53,733 nt of DNA, taken from the NCBI GenBank assembly GCA_009731375.1, contig BJOX01000149.1:676828-730560 (forward strand), read 5' to 3'. A model generated the notes under the pieces. It searched no databases. It was not told the origin of the DNA and was given only the letters and a program-made list of their open reading frames with translations. The position numbers and the translations under genes were made by a program. This document shows positions 1-12,366 of the stretch, piece by piece; within the stretch, counting starts at the first letter, position 1, and each line of letters starts with the position of its first letter. This DNA is from Paulinella micropora (Eukaryota; Cercozoa; Imbricatea; Euglyphida).

Positions 1-1514
1 CCCCCCCCCCCCTCCCTCCCCCTCTTTATCTAAACTGGATTAGTCTGTCTGCATTAGCCCCAGTCTTGGTCCGTATACCCCTTACCCGCAAATATATGTT
101 ATAGATCCCCCAAAGTCTGAAAATATAAAAAGCCCGATGCGCTCGTCAGAGAGCGGAAGAATATAAAGTCTAGGGCCACCCCGTTCCGCAGTAACCGTTC
201 CCCCAATGAGCCTATTAGTCATAAGATATATATGTCGTTTTAGTTTCCGATGTATCCGCAAAGTCTGATAGAGTAATAGTCCGCGATCTCGTAAGCCCGT
301 ATAGTTTCATAAAATGTCAGTTTGTTATATCCCGTATGGCCGCAAGTTTCATGATATGTCATTTTGTTATATCCCGCATAAACCCGTATTACTAAGGCCA
401 CACAATATTATAATTGGTCATATAGCCCGAATGTCCGCAATGTGTACCTCTTAAGTTTGATGTTCGGGTCATCAGCCCGCCGCTGTACCAATAAAGGTAA
501 AAATATACCGCTCCCTTCTCTCTCATTGTCAGTCTTTCCGATCCCGTGTATCATTAGTACCCTTATCACCCCATTATATACCCGCATATCCCTTGTATCC
601 TTGGTACCGTTATCAGCCCCCAAAATATATCCGCGTCTCATTGGTATCGTTATCAACCCCCAAAATATATCCGCGTCTCATTGGTACCGTTATCACCCCC
701 CAAAATATATCCGCGTCTCATTCATTTCGTTTCATCTTTTCTCGTTTCATGTCTCTCATCCTTCATCCTTCGTCATCCTTCATTTCAGCATTTCTTCAAA
801 GTTCAAATCCTCACAAGTTTAAGACTTCAGAGGATGATCGAAATGAAGAAGAAAAATAAGAAGCCTTGTTCTCTGTGGATAGACTGATTCTTGTGACGTA
901 GTTGAACGTATCGACCTCAGACGTAATACGTTTATTTTGCCTCACATTTCCTTACCGTGTGTTGATGACTGCATGTTTTGATCCAATCAATCAAGCCACG
1001 CCTCGGACATATGTTCATTTAGTACCTGAAGCTGTCATTTTGTTATTAATACAAATCTGCAGACTCGACTCTAGTGATGGCGTTTGCGATTTTATCTTAG
1101 ATTCCAGACTGACTTTAGTTGATTAGTATACTTTATGAGTATATACTCTAGGATGGTCTTTTTTCATTCATTCTTGGCGCAAGTATACATAATTTCAGAT
1201 AACACAATGGTGGTTCCACTTATCTTCAGGATTCGTAGTACTAATGCGTGTTGTGGTAAAGTTTGGCGACACCTTCTAAATATAGTTTGTTTGAGCAATT
1301 CATAGTGTTTTAATCACCTACTTAGACTTTCTTCCAATCCGCTGGTGCTTGTTTGTTTCAGTCAATCAGGAAAAGGCAAGACAGACTAAGATATTTTCTA
1401 AATATTTTCGGTCCAATAGGGTCATGTGAAAGCGATTAGCAAAATCTTGCTTGCAGTAAGGACATCTTTCGTTCCAATGACATACTTACTCACCGAAAAT
1501 TAAATATTCCGCAG
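1..1514. other. AT-rich non-coding start of window
   Basis: The window opens with a C run next to AT-rich DNA containing many short CCCG and TTGTTATATCCCG repeats. Open frames here are short, lack normal codon bias and overlap the 40 bp tandem repeats at 601-720, so I call no gene. The stretch ends at a plausible 3' splice site (TTCCGCAG, 1507-1514) that opens the next reading frame, so part of it may be an intron. Confidence 0.5.
601..720. repeat. three tandem 40 bp repeats
   Basis: Three back-to-back 40 bp units at 601-640, 641-680 and 681-720 differ at only a few positions. Each starts TTGGTA, holds a CCCCCAAAATATAT core and ends GCGTCTCA. A fragment of the unit precedes the array, and GTCTCATT continues just after it. 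Confidence 0.9.
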
Positions 1515-2497
1515 TACAAATTAGTGATTCCGCTGCCTTTGCTTCACCGTTTGGCAGAACCAGGTCCTCCCACACAAAGGATGCCACTGCATACTTTTCC
1601 AGATCACGATGCCCCTGGACCTTTTGACTATGAAAATGACACTTTGGCGGATATCCAGCCCGCGGTTGTACCTGAACAGCAAGATACCCGCAGCGTTTCG
1701 CCCGGGAACTTACGCGCTGTTTCCGAAGATCAGACAGAGGATCGACCCGCAGGGTCGGGTGGCTTAGTTGCGTTGACCAAGGAAAACGCTCACCAAGGAG
1801 ATATCCTTGTTCTTCAAAAATTGTACCTGCCCAGACCTGACTGGGGACGGCCTAATCAGGGCACTGCACACCTCAGGGACCAGCAGAAAAACAGTTTAGT
1901 CGCATTACGAAGAAAGTATATACGAGTGAATGATTTAATTGTTGCGAAGGTAGATTACGGAGCATCGGCGAAGCAGCCTGTGTCAATCTTCAAGATTATC
2001 AAGCTCTTTGAAGACAGGTTGCGCAGGCAAACATGGATGAGAGTTCGCTGGTACGGACAGGAAGAAGACATTTTTTTGGGCAAGTATTACCAAAAACAAG
2101 AAAAGCTGACGGAAAAAATGAACAAGCTGATGGCGAAACTGACGAAGCAAGGCGCCGACGTCAGCCAGGATGTACGCTTTCGTATCACGCCGACGAAAAT
2201 ATTGCATTGACTGACGAAAATGGTGAACAGTTGGCGGCATTAGTTCACTGGGGATCCCAAAATGAACTTTTGACCAAGCAGCACACTCTGAAAGAAAATG
2301 TAGTCACTCTGATCCGGACTGATATTCGTCTGCAAGAAGCCGGCATAGAAGCCCTGATAGAGAAAGCCAAAGCTGCCAAACAGAAAAACAGCAACAAACG
2401 ACGACATGCTTCAGGATCAACCGGCCAAGCGATCGCCAGCAGCAGCAGCGACAAGGGCAGCAGAAACTTAAACCAGAAGAAGCAAAAGCGAAAGTAA
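1515..2497 (+). CDS. BAH-like, Lys/Gln-rich protein, frameshifted; possible transposon accessory protein
   Basis: An open frame runs from a likely 3' splice site at 1514 to about 2207 and continues in another frame to 2497. No ATG opens it, so an upstream exon is probable. The first part is Pro/Asp/Gln-rich. It is followed by a region with the character of a bromo-adjacent-homology fold (IVAKVDYG, about 55 residues later RVRWYGQEEDIFLGKYY). The second frame is coiled-coil-like and ends in a Lys/Ser-rich tail. BAH-like C-terminal regions also appear in the ORFs at 7824-8732 and 47123-47902, the latter next to a broken transposase, so I infer a transposon protein. One indel near 2190 separates the frames; it could be decay, sequencing error or an unseen intron. 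Confidence 0.45.
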
Positions 2498-4700
2498 AAC
2501 TTTTTCATTAAATTTTGGTAGACTAAATGAATTTTTTCCCTTTTTCCAGAGATCCTAAGTCTTGCCCAACAATTCCTGTGCCTGACCAGTTACATACATC
2601 AACGCTCAACAATAGAGGAAGTTTCAACACTAAGGTTGATGCTGCTTTGCTTCGGAAGGTCGCAACCAGTTTCTTAAAAGTCCAATGTCAACCTATAGAC
2701 ACCAACCGAAGTCTGCAAGTGTGCTTAGGTTGATATCCAGCTCCGCCGAAAAAAAACGCCTTCAGAAATCCAAAACATAGTTCTTCAATCCAGGTTATTA
2801 ACTAAGTGGAAGATTTCAAGAGAGAGAGAGAACTCTGAACAAGGGAAGAACATAATTTCCCTCTTGAAATCGTACACAGTGAGGAGGACAATGTCTCGAA
2901 AACGATGAAAAGTCCTAAACAGAAACCTCAACGTGGCATAAAAGAAATTCAAAAACTAACAAAACCAGTACTTGTGGGACAAAAGTTTCCGGGAATTTTG
3001 AATATCTGCTTGAAAAACACTTGACTGTGTAAGACCCAACAGAGTGCTGTTTCGAATCATTACAGAGTAATTTTTGAAAAGTACTCTGTTACATAGCTTG
3101 AAGTAAATGCTGACACTATGTAACAGAATATTTGTCAAAACATACTCTGTAATGATTCGAAACAGCACTCTGTTGGTTCTTACACTGTCGAGTAGTTTTC
3201 CTCATTACACTTCTCATGGTGAACTTTCCCGGGGAAGTGCCACGTTACGAACCCACAAGCACAGCTTCATCAATGAAATGTATTTAAATCTTGCAGGCAG
3301 GAGAATTCCATAAATCAAGAAGCTTGGTTCTCTGCGGATGAACTGTTTCTTGTGCATCGCTTGATGTTGTACTTCTAATCTTGAATCGCAACAACTGCCG
3401 ATGCACCTCTCTTGGCGACGTTTCTTGCTGGGATTCTACCTTGTTTTTGGACAAAATATTGTCCAAAGACTTTGTAGAGAACACACCGCTGTGGTTAGCG
3501 AAGAATATTGTTTCCTGGAAAAGTTGCTGATGGATTTTACAGCTACGGCGCATGAAAAATGTTCCGTAGCCGTCAATTCCACCGAGAAATCCATGCTGCT
3601 TGGATGCGGTTGGTCTCGTCGAAGAAAAAATTTGACTTGAACCAATCGCTTCATTGTTTTCGGCGGATGATACTAGCTAGTCGTATACCCTTTGCAAACA
3701 TAAGAAGATTTACAAAGGTTGTACGATAAGCTGCTGCGTTACTAGCTGGGCAGGGTTCATTGATAGCTCACTTGATTTTTGACTCTATCAATAAACTCTG
3801 CCAGAGCTGATTAGACTCCGGAACATCGATCACTACGCCCAGCCAGACGCTAAGGAAGGAAATGCTACTGTTCAGCTTCCTGGGAAGTTGCTGATTGAGT
3901 CCGGTTGGGGCAAACTATACTTGTTGCTTCAAACTTTGTACCACTCGGATCAATACTGAATAGCTGATGGGTGTAGTTGACATCTGCAGCGCATGAAAAA
4001 TGTTCTGCATGCGTCAATTACTCCTTGGATTTCGAATCTGAACTGCTTGCTTGTAATAACTCTCCTGGGAGGCAAAACGTTTTGTATCAAGATTTGAAGC
4101 CGCGGAACTGAACAAAAGCAAAACTGTATTTCTTCAGGATTTCACAATTGATACTTGATTCCGGCAGTGTTGATCTCTTTATGTTTCTCACCCAAGTTTA
4201 GTTAATAAAAAAAAGTAGAAATTTAATGAGTGAAGACCAGAATGCAAAGAGACGCTGATCACAGCAACATAAAATTGTTCAAAAAGTACTCGGTAATGAT
4301 GGTTTAGGGTGTCCTGTTGAGGGAGCTCACTTTGTCTTGAAATTTACTTAAGGTATGAAATTATGAAACGCTGCACTGAACGTAAACAGGACTGAGTGAT
4401 TCTAACATTTTATACAGGTTCGTCCGAGTTCTGAACTTCTTGCCTTAGCCTATAACCCAAAGTAGTGATTCCGGCACCCAAATTAGCGATTCTTATCACA
4501 TTCGGGGAAGAAGAACGGCATGAACCTGACTAGGTTTCACTTCAAGACAGCGGCGGCGGTTATGCCGGTATTGGGGCATATGGATCTCCAAGAGGAAGAG
4601 CAGAGAGCGGATTTTGGCGACAAGAAGCCCATCAACGGAATGGATTATGTAGCGGAGGTGGCGGAGATACATAGGTATAGGACGGCGATATAGGACGGCG
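2498..4700. other. non-coding spacer with foldback and decayed repeats
   Basis: No convincing gene is visible. The stretch holds a GA-rich tract (2820-2832), the foldback repeat at 3023-3189, and two diverged copies of one module (around 3520-3605 and 3880-4045) that share GCGCATGAAAAATGTTC and GTCAATT. A segment like AAGAAGCTTGGTTCTCTG at about 3318 has relatives near 850 and 7485. These look like remnants of dispersed repeats. Confidence 0.45.
3023..3189. repeat. foldback / MITE-like long hairpin
   Basis: Two 74 bp arms (3023-3096 and 3116-3189) are inverted copies at about 91% identity (67 of 74 by eye), separated by a 19 nt loop. The arms share AACAGAGTGCTGTTTCGAAT. No ORF lies inside. 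The size and structure fit a foldback element or MITE; I see no clear target duplication. Confidence 0.85.
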
Positions 4701-4715
4701 ATACAACGGGAAGAC

Positions 4716-6240
4716 GTGCAATGGTACGAAGCGGCTCATGCGAGACCAGTGGATTGTTGCGAGAAGCATGGGATGGAGGATGCTCGACGGGGATACGAGG
4801 AAGAGATGTGGAAAGAGGCGGTACAGGGGGAACAACCGGAGGAGGAGGTGGAGGATGCGAAACCTTTCCCGTCACTGGCGAACCATGCCAATGGTGGGGA
4901 ATATACTGATCCCCAGCCCACGAAGATAGAGGTTGAGGCGGGGCAAATGGAGGCTAAACCGGAACTCCAGTTGGGGGAGACGCATCCGAGTCGGGTGGCC
5001 ATGCAGCTGGAGAACAAAACGGAGATTAAGTTTGCATCGGTGGACATGTTTCGCAAACTACCAAGGGATAGTGAGGAGTGGAAGAAGTTCATAGCTCACC
5101 AGGAGAACCCGACAGGGATTTCAGAGGATGCGGATATACGAAGACGGAAAGAGAAGTATGCTTATTCGGACGGGCTGATTTGGTACTTTTGGAGCGGGGC
5201 GAGGAACAAGGATGACCCGGAGCGATGGGTGATATGGGTACCCAAAGAGTTGCGGTATGCGGTCTTGATAGGGGCACACAATTGCCCATTGCAGAGCCAT
5301 CCGGGGCTGGATAGGATGAAGTGGTCCATGCCTCGACGGTTTTATTGGGATACCATGGACAAGGATATCAAAAACATTCATTTCGGGATGCGGGCATTGT
5401 CAGAGGGCACAGATGGTCTATGACGCGACTCGGGGGCTACTGGGGCAGTTTGATCTGACACGGGACATATTCGATACGATACACATAGATTATGTGGGGC
5501 CTTTACCAGAGGCGGGGGAGGGTCGGTACAAATACATTCTCACAATCATTGATAGGGCTTCCAATTAATATGTCATAGCGGTTCCCACCGCGGATGATAC
5601 AAAGGAGACCACGGCCAAGGCGTTGATCGATAATGTCTTCAGTCGGATCGGGGTGCCCAGGACGATCATATCGGATAGGGGGAGTTCCTTTATCAATTGG
5701 GTATCGAACGAACTCAGTGCTTATTACGGGTTCAGGTGGGATTATGTGACGGCATACAATCCTATGGCCAACGGGAAGATAGAGAGAAATCAGGATGCAT
5801 CGGACACTGAAGGCTTCCTTGAAGATATACTGCCAGAGCGGGCAGACCAAGTGGCCAGAGGCACTGCAAGCGTTCACTTTTGCGGTGAATAATTTGGGTT
5901 CGTCGTCTTTGGGGGGAAGAGCAAGGCTGTGCCGGTGTTCGGGAGGGTTTTGAACACGCCACAGGACGTGATGCAACAGAAAGCATTATATCAGCCCATG
6001 GAGCTGATGGCGGTGAGATTGCGGGCTATTGCGGAAGCGGAACACATCGTGACCAAGCATAGGGAGGCGGCGATGCGGTCGGAGCACGAGAAGGGGCAAC
6101 AAAAGTTTAAGCACGTGGAATTCAGAGTGGGGGATACGGTGCTTTTATACTGCCCAAATGTACCGGTGGGGGTCTCGACGAAGCTAATATACGAGAAGTG
6201 GCAGGGGCCGTATTAGATCATGAAGCAGACCGCGGCTTAT
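4716..6240 (+). pseudogene. Ty3/gypsy-type retrotransposon integrase, broken
   Basis: The order of parts is that of a Ty3/gypsy integrase. An HHCC zinc finger comes first: the histidines lie in AHNCPLQSHPG (5278-5310), and the CGHC pair is reached only after a +1 shift near 5382. The DDE core follows, with D in HIDYVGPLP (about 5482-5510), D in SDRGSSF (about 5671-5691) and E in GKIERN (about 5773-5790). The end is a GPY/F module with KWQGPY before a stop. Damage seen directly: frameshifts near 5382, 5790 and about 5915, a TAA at 5566-5568 and a TAG at 6214-6216. The upstream reverse transcriptase is missing, so this is a 5'-truncated relic. It cannot make a working integrase as it stands. 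Confidence 0.85.
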
Positions 6241-6244
6241 TATT

Positions 6245-6898
6245 AACCATAAGATAAGGCACCAGGGGACGAACAAGGAACAGATAGTCCACGTTCGGAG
6301 GTTGGTGAAGTTTTCATCTTACCTGTTAGATAATCATTACGAAACGGAGAAGGATGCTTTGGAGCGGACAGCGGATCAGTTTGGTAATCCGCGGCCTTTG
6401 TTGACTTGGTCTCAGCGGTTCGAGGAGATTGCGAGGTTGAAGGAACAATTGACGTACGAGCAGGATCAGGAGGAGAAGAAAAGGTTGCAAGAGGCTATTG
6501 TAGAACCGGAAACGGATTCACATGAGAGAGTGCCCCAGAGGCAAAGGAAAGAAAAAGCGAAACAGCGGGAAGAGAGCAGGAGAGAGGCTCCCGGGGAGGC
6601 GAAAAGGAAGGTAGTGCTTAGATTTCAGTTCCCAGTCAGTCTCACTCCACGGTTCTGTTTTGCAGCACCAAACACCAAACCAAGAAAAATCGGGCAGAAG
6701 AAATTACGCAGTACTACTCTACATCAGTTTATGTTGCCTGGCGCCAGTGCTCCGGAAGACCCGTCATATGGTCATGTCAACGCCAATCGTCGCATGAAAT
6801 TACGTTCTGGTATTTTTGCTTCGCCCGAGAAGGACTCCGAGAAGGATGATTACGAATCCTTGGGGTCTCTTGGACTGGATTCGTTTTTCAAGATGTAA
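6245..6898 (+). pseudogene. C-terminal continuation of the retrotransposon polyprotein
   Basis: The frame after the GPY/F region continues with a charged, helix-forming stretch rich in Glu, Lys, Arg and Gln, then a basic tail ending at TAA 6896-6898. It has no chromodomain signature that I can recognise. Its position directly after the integrase and its continuous frame from about 6245 argue that it is the end of the same polyprotein. The last 80 residues differ in composition and could be a separate exon or a neighbouring gene fragment. Confidence 0.45.
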
Positions 6899-7783
6899 CA
6901 GTGCCTAGTTCAAGGTTGGGCTGGACAAGAGCAGATTTCAGACACTTTCAGCCGCTCTCGCTTTCACTTGCCTTGCCTCTCCTGTCGTTGAGAATATTAG
7001 TCATTGATGTCCCAGTTCTATTTTTTAAACTTTGATTAAAGCTTCATGTCGCCGTTCGTATAGCTTACTGTGTATTTTATTAACAGTTTTATTTTTCCAG
7101 TTTGCTCTTGTCTGAATTTAAGGAAAAGATTTACCTCAGGTACCGTTGTTTCTTTTTTCACTAAGGTAGCTTCTTCTTTCCTGGCCCATTTCATTCATGC
7201 ATGTGCATTGTTTACTTCTTCCGGTAACATGGTGTTCCTGTTTACCTTATCAGATCTTGAAGAGTCCTGTCGTTGTTGTTCTTCACACAACGTTGGTTCT
7301 AGTTATCCTTCTGTTTGTTGTGGTGTTTGATTTTGATCGTTCATAGTTTTTGTTTGATTTTTTTCTCAACTAAGTTGTAAATACTTTTGTCGCAATGTAC
7401 GGACATTTTTGTGCTTTACAAAACCACAATGCAAGTTCTTTGCAAACAAAGTATTTATGTAGTGTCAAAACAGAGGTAGACTTGTAAGAAGCTGGGTTCC
7501 TTGATGAACTATTTCTTCCGAACTTACTAGTTTTTTTCGAACTGGATTGCCTCATACTCTAGGACTTTGTGCCTTTGGCTTTCCAATTTGGGAAAACCTG
7601 ACTTTAATTATCTTCTTGAGACAAATTTGTTTTGGAGACGTGGAGCAACCGGATTACATGGTCAGACAAGACGCTGTTGCTTGAATTCTGCGCTTGGTAC
7701 ATTTGTATACCACGCGCAGAATTTCCTTCTTCTTTCTCTCTTCTTCGGTTCGTCACCCCCCCCCCCCCCCCCCCCCCCCCCCC
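6899..7783. other. non-coding, T-rich
   Basis: This is T-rich DNA with no ORF of convincing composition. A motif near 7485-7520 (AAGAAGCTGGGTTC) resembles sequences near 3318 and 850, suggesting a dispersed repeat. Confidence 0.4.
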
Positions 7784-7823
7784 CTTTCTTTTTTTTTTTC
7801 CCCCCCCCCCCCCNNNNNNNNNN
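7757..7823. other. poly-C / poly-T tract and assembly gap
   Basis: Long C, T and C runs lead directly into 10 N (7814-7823). The 10 N is a placeholder, so the true distance across it is unknown. The same arrangement (homopolymer then 10 N) recurs at 13256, 13655, 15524, 25846 and 47663. Confidence 0.9.
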
Positions 7824-8732
7824 CGCCGCTGGCGGAGCCCCGATAATTTCAAAAGCCTTAGCCTTAGGTAATCCTTCCGCTTCTATCTCATCCCAAATGT
7901 GTGTCGGTATCCGTCTTTTTTCTGTTAGTTCAAATGGCACATTCAATACCAACCGCGGTCTCGTTTGAATGGTATATGGAACATGGTCCTCATCATCTAA
8001 CGTGATCGCATCCCACGTTTCCCTCTTCCTACGCCCCTTTTCCAGAAAGACTGGATCGAACCGCGTCTTGTTGTCTTTGACCTCATCACTACTCCTCCAA
8101 AACTGCATCACCGGTGTAATCCCGCTTCCCGCCTTATGCAGTGATGTTCCCCGTAAGCTGAGTACCCGCATGACATAAAAGTCTTCCATCGTATCGTCAC
8201 TCACCTCTCCCTCTGCCGGCTGTATCAAATAGAATTTACCTGTCTTCCACCTGATCTTATCTACCTCTACCGGCTTGCTCACCATTGGCCCGTCCCGTTC
8301 TTGATCTCTATTGTTCCCTCCGGTGCCTTAGGCTTCGTCGGTCTCCCTGGACCCCGTTTCGTTTCGTCCGCCGATGTGTTTACCCCCTTCTCCTTTTCTC
8401 TCCATCTCCCTCTGGGCACTGCCATCTGCGGGGACAAGGCTTGTAGAACCGTTGACAGGAGCCAATTCTGTTTGATCCTGACTACCCAAGGACGAAACCA
8501 ATTGTTGTGCCTGCTGGGACTGTGCAACCTCGGAAGCGACGAAAGCGACGGAAAGCGATGAGGACGACGTCGCAGACGTTGCAGCGGAGTCGGAGTCGCC
8601 AACACCAGCATTGGCAGCTGGGGATGGAACCAAAGGCGTATCAGATGCAACTTTAGTTTCATCCGGCTTGGGTGGAGGTGGATCCTGGTTTTCCGAGTCG
8701 AGTTGTAAGCACTCTAAGTGAGTCCGACGCAA
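7824..8732 (-). CDS. AT-hook plus BAH-like protein, frameshifted, cut by a gap
   Basis: Read on the minus strand, the N-terminal part (from about 8732) is Ser/Ala/Gln-rich and ends in a classical AT-hook core (KRGPGRPTKPK, about 8345-8313). A frame change near 8400 and another near 8282 lead into a BAH-like region with GKFYLIQPAEGE, then FDPVFLEKG and TWDAITLDDED. The frame runs into the N gap at 7823, so the C-terminus is missing. BAH-like modules are chromatin-binding and are also found in some eukaryotic transposon proteins. I infer a transposon-derived or chromatin protein; no close family is recognised. Confidence 0.45.
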
Positions 8733-8739
8733 AATGGCC

Positions 8740-9869
8740 CGAGATGGCGCAAAATGGCCCGAGTTTTTTTTTCACTTTTCAGTGCTGGGACCACCTCGTC
8801 TTCACGTTTCCCAAGGGTCAGGACTTTACTTCAGTTCATTTCCCATCTGTTAGACACTATTAGGCATGTGCGGTCACTTCTTTTGGTCCGCTCCGGTCCA
8901 AAAGTAACGGTTTCTTCATTTATGCCCAACAAATCACTTTACCTCGCCCTTTCAGAATCAAAAAGAAGCTGCAGTTGATGACTTACATCGTCATTTCGTG
9001 TCTGAGGGGCTGGGCCAAGTATCTAATCACACCCCGGGGTCGGCCGGCACCGGTGGCACCGGTGGCGGCTTGGTTTGCACCAACCTGCAAAGGAGCCATA
9101 CAAAATCCCTTGCACTGCCGGCAACGGGTGGCCTCTCTCTAAGGTACCGGGGCAAGGTGCCTGTTTTAGCCTACAAGTGCTTAAAGAACAGCTTCAAGCC
9201 TCTCTCTAAGCTTTCACGACCCTAGAACTTACATCGATTGAACCTACATGGAAATCCAGGGCCTCGGCTGCGTGGCACACCAACATGCAAGTAGCTATCC
9301 CAGACAGTATCGGCATGCTTTGCGGACCCGAAGACAGCGTTAACACGAGTTTAAACACATATAACAACGCCATTTGGACCATTGAAGCTCGCACTGGCAG
9401 CGGCCGCCCCGCGGTCAACCGGCGCCACCACCCACCACACATAAACCTTCCGTTCCCATACATTTACCGCTTCCACTATGGGGAAATTGTCTGCACCGCC
9501 AACACCTGCCGCCAGGCATTCCTAGAGCAAGACAAGAAAAGTCTCATCAATTAAACTATGGCGGTCAACTATCTGCAGCATGCCATACCTTGTACCACCC
9601 ACCAACGCCACCTGACAGCCACTTACCACTTCAAAACCCCCTAAAAGGCACTTTTTAACGCAAAAACAGGTCTCCGCCTGCTCTCCACTGCGCTGCTTTT
9701 GTTGCTAAACGCTGCCGCCCGCGGTGCACGCTGATTGCCATGTGCCGAGGCCTGCTGTGCCTATGTGCCGGCCCGCCGCCACTACCCACCAGCCATAAAC
9801 CTTCACTTGCCAGCCATTTACGGCCTCCAGTATGGCAAACTTCAACACGTCTGAGACCTAAACAACTGA
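8740..9869. other. no gene recognised
   Basis: This is moderately GC-rich DNA with a GGCACCGGTGGCACCGGTGGCGG repeat near 9048. ORFs on both strands overlap each other and show no domain or codon signal. The sequence grades into the 352 bp tandem duplication. Confidence 0.4.
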
Positions 9870-10495
9870 ATCCGAGCCTGCCGAGGTGGCGCAACAGCTG
9901 CCGCACGTTATTCACAACGCCTGCGCAGCAGTCCCAACACATGGTGCAGCCGGTGCCACCCGCCACACCCACTTAACGGCTAGTTTGCAACCCAACTTGA
10001 AGCAGGCACTCGGCCAGCACCCCACCAGGGACCCGCCGGCGGCACGGTTCCGCGCTGCCCCCCTGCGCTTGCACTTTACTACTAGCAACAAATCAGCTTT
10101 GCAGCCACCGGCACCGCCAGCCATACCCACCTAACGGCTAGTTTGTAACCCCAGCCAGCCCTCAGCCAGCACCCAGCCCACCAGGGCTCCGCCAGCACAA
10201 TTGCGCGCTGCTGCTGCGCTTGCAGTGTCTGTCCCGGGCAGCGCAAGTGCTGCCGCACCTTCTAATCAATGTCGGCGCAGCAGTTCCGCCACGTGACGCC
10301 GCCGGTGCCACCCGCCACACCCACTTAACGGCTAGTTTGCAACCCAACTTGAAGCAGGCACTCGGCCAGCACCTCACCAGGGACCCGCCTGCGGCACTGT
10401 TCCGCGCGGCCCCCCTGCGCTTGCACTTTTACTACTAGCCGCGAATCAGCTTTGCCGCCACCAGGACTGCCCGTCATACCCACCTAACAACTGTC
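9870..10495. repeat. tandem duplication with ~352 bp period
   Basis: Two copies of one module sit 352 bp apart. The best-matching parts start at 9951 and 10303 (CGGTGCCACCCGCCACACCC) and run for about 185 bp with few differences. Flanking parts are more diverged. A third partial match (ACCCACCTAACGGCTAGTTTGTAACC) lies at about 10126-10150. No coding function is seen. Confidence 0.8.
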
Positions 10496-11110
10496 GCACT
10501 TTTTAAACAATACCAGTGATCAAATACTTTTTCTTGCGCCGCCACTGGTGCCATACCCCATGGTTTTTCCCAATATGTATTAATAAATATTTCCAAGATT
10601 ATAACACAAGCTTTTTGTGAGTATATCGCAACCATTTTTAATAAGAAAATGCTTGTCAGTAGTACTTGTTACTAGTAGGAATCGATCGAATTCTGCTCTG
10701 CTCACGCAACGGCGCCAAGGTAGAAAACTGTGACATTGTTACTGCAAAGAACAACACTAGCAAAACAACGCCACCGCTGCAGACCCCGCCACCACCGCTT
10801 CCGCCGCCACTCTTGATAATGCCAATCACGCAGTTGGTCCCGTTGCTGCTGCTGCCGCTATCGATATTGTCGATGCCGCTGCCGTCTGAAAAGCACCCTG
10901 CGTATATATGATCATGTGCTGTGAAATTGAAATTGCCAACTTAATAAATGTGTGACAAGCAATCGCGCCAAATCACAATCTTTCCAGTTGTCTGCGTGGG
11001 TTGTGATCGCGCAGCAGCATATTACAAAATCTTACACGCAACCAACCGCGATTCCAAACCTAATACGAGCCTGCATTGAAGTCATCTGTAATTTCCTGTT
11101 ATAAGTGACT
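10496..11110. other. no gene recognised
   Basis: AT-rich DNA with a short CCGCC/GCTGCTGCC segment around 10770-10880. It contains no credible ORF. Confidence 0.4.
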
Positions 11111-11210
11111 TACTGATGCTACTTGCTGTTGCTGCTTTTTTCGGTTTTTTTAAACATAGCGTAGGCTTGCGTAATGCAATTCTCTGGTCTTCTAGATACA
11201 ACGATCGCGT

Positions 11211-11833
11211 GTGGAGTCTTTGGAGGTGTTGCCTGTGGAGCTGCTGCTCCTGCTGGGGCTGCTGCTGCTGTTGGTGCTGCTGCTGCCGGTGCTGCTGCTG
11301 CCGGTGCTGGTGCTGTTGTCGCTGCCGCTGGTGCTGCCACTGGAGTCGCTGGTGGCGAGGCTGCTGGTGCTGCTGCTGGTGCTGCTGCTGGTGTGCTGCC
11401 GGTGCAGCTGCTAATGCTGCTGCTGCCGGTGCTGCTGGTACTACTGAAGCTGCTGCTGAGGCTGCTGCTGGTGCTGCCGGCTGCTGGTGCTGCTGCTACT
11501 GAGGCTGCTACTGAGGCTGCTGCTGGTGCTGCCGGTGTTGTTGGAGCTTGTGCTGGTGCTGCTGGTAGTGCTGCTGACGGTGCTGGTGGTGCTCAAGCTG
11601 ATGTTGATGGTGCTGGTGCCGCTTGTGCTGCCGCTGGTGCTGCTATCGGTGTCGCTGGTGCTGCCGCTGCTGGTGGTGCTCAAGCTGGTGCTGGTGGTGC
11701 TGGTGCCGCTTGTGCTGTCGCTTTTGCTGCCGCTGGCGCTGCCGCTGGCGCTGCTATCACTGCTGCTGGTGCTGCCGCTGCAGCCACTGGTGGCGAGGCT
11801 GCTGCTGCTGCCGCTGCAGCCACTGGTGGCGAG

Positions 11834-11864
<31 letters not shown>

Positions 11865-12253
11865 GTGCCGATGCTGGTGCTGATTGTACATGTGCATGTG
11901 CAGCTTCGACTGGCGCCCTGCACTCGTATGACATAGCACACGCTGGTAATATAAGCATATAGCACAGAGGGAAAGCCGTCAGAGTAATTTTCGCCTGCAA
12001 ACGTTACTACAACAGGAACATTCACCAAACCAGCAAGTGATGGCCGGAGATTTTCGCTGAGTTTGTAAGTTTTGACCACTTGCATCAGGTTCCTTGCAGT
12101 CTGTATTTCCGCCAAGTGGACAGAGCTTCTAATGTGCGACAAAGCGGATGCCTCTTCCAAAACTCCTTGAGGATAGAAGCGCAGACTCATTTCATTGCTG
12201 TTACTGTACCGCCCATTGTCGCCTTTGATATAGGACGCTGGCAAGGTAACCAC
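11211..12253 (-). CDS. small protein with long Ser/Ala triplet-repeat tail
   Basis: Read on the minus strand, about 110 residues of normal composition (12253 to about 11920; motifs KGDNGRYSNSNEMSLRFYP and NLRPSLAGLVNVPVVVTFAG) run into a 600 bp tract of (GCT/CTG)-type triplets. These encode Ser/Thr/Gly in this frame, Ala/Pro in another and Gln in the third. The frame actually used in the tail cannot be decided by eye. Opposite-strand ORFs here are Leu or Ala shadows of the tract. The arrangement, a small domain next to a triplet tract, matches the other minus-strand genes between 12 and 21 kb. No family is recognised for the N-terminal domain. Confidence 0.4.
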
Positions 12254-12292
12254 CAGTAAACCTCCTGTTGACCTTCTTACTGTTCTTCTTCA

Positions 12293-12366
<74 letters not shown>
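12293..12366. repeat. (TATC)n microsatellite
   Basis: About 18 uninterrupted TATC units. Confidence 0.98.

Noticed and set aside
9951-10495. CRISPR array
   Set aside because: There are only two long, imperfect units with a 352 bp period and no short regular repeat-spacer pattern.
11174-11962. Long plus-strand Ala/Gly- or Leu-rich ORFs over triplet repeats
   Set aside because: They are frames of low-complexity GCT/CTG repeats; any frame stays open there. The minus strand has the adjoining sequence of normal composition.
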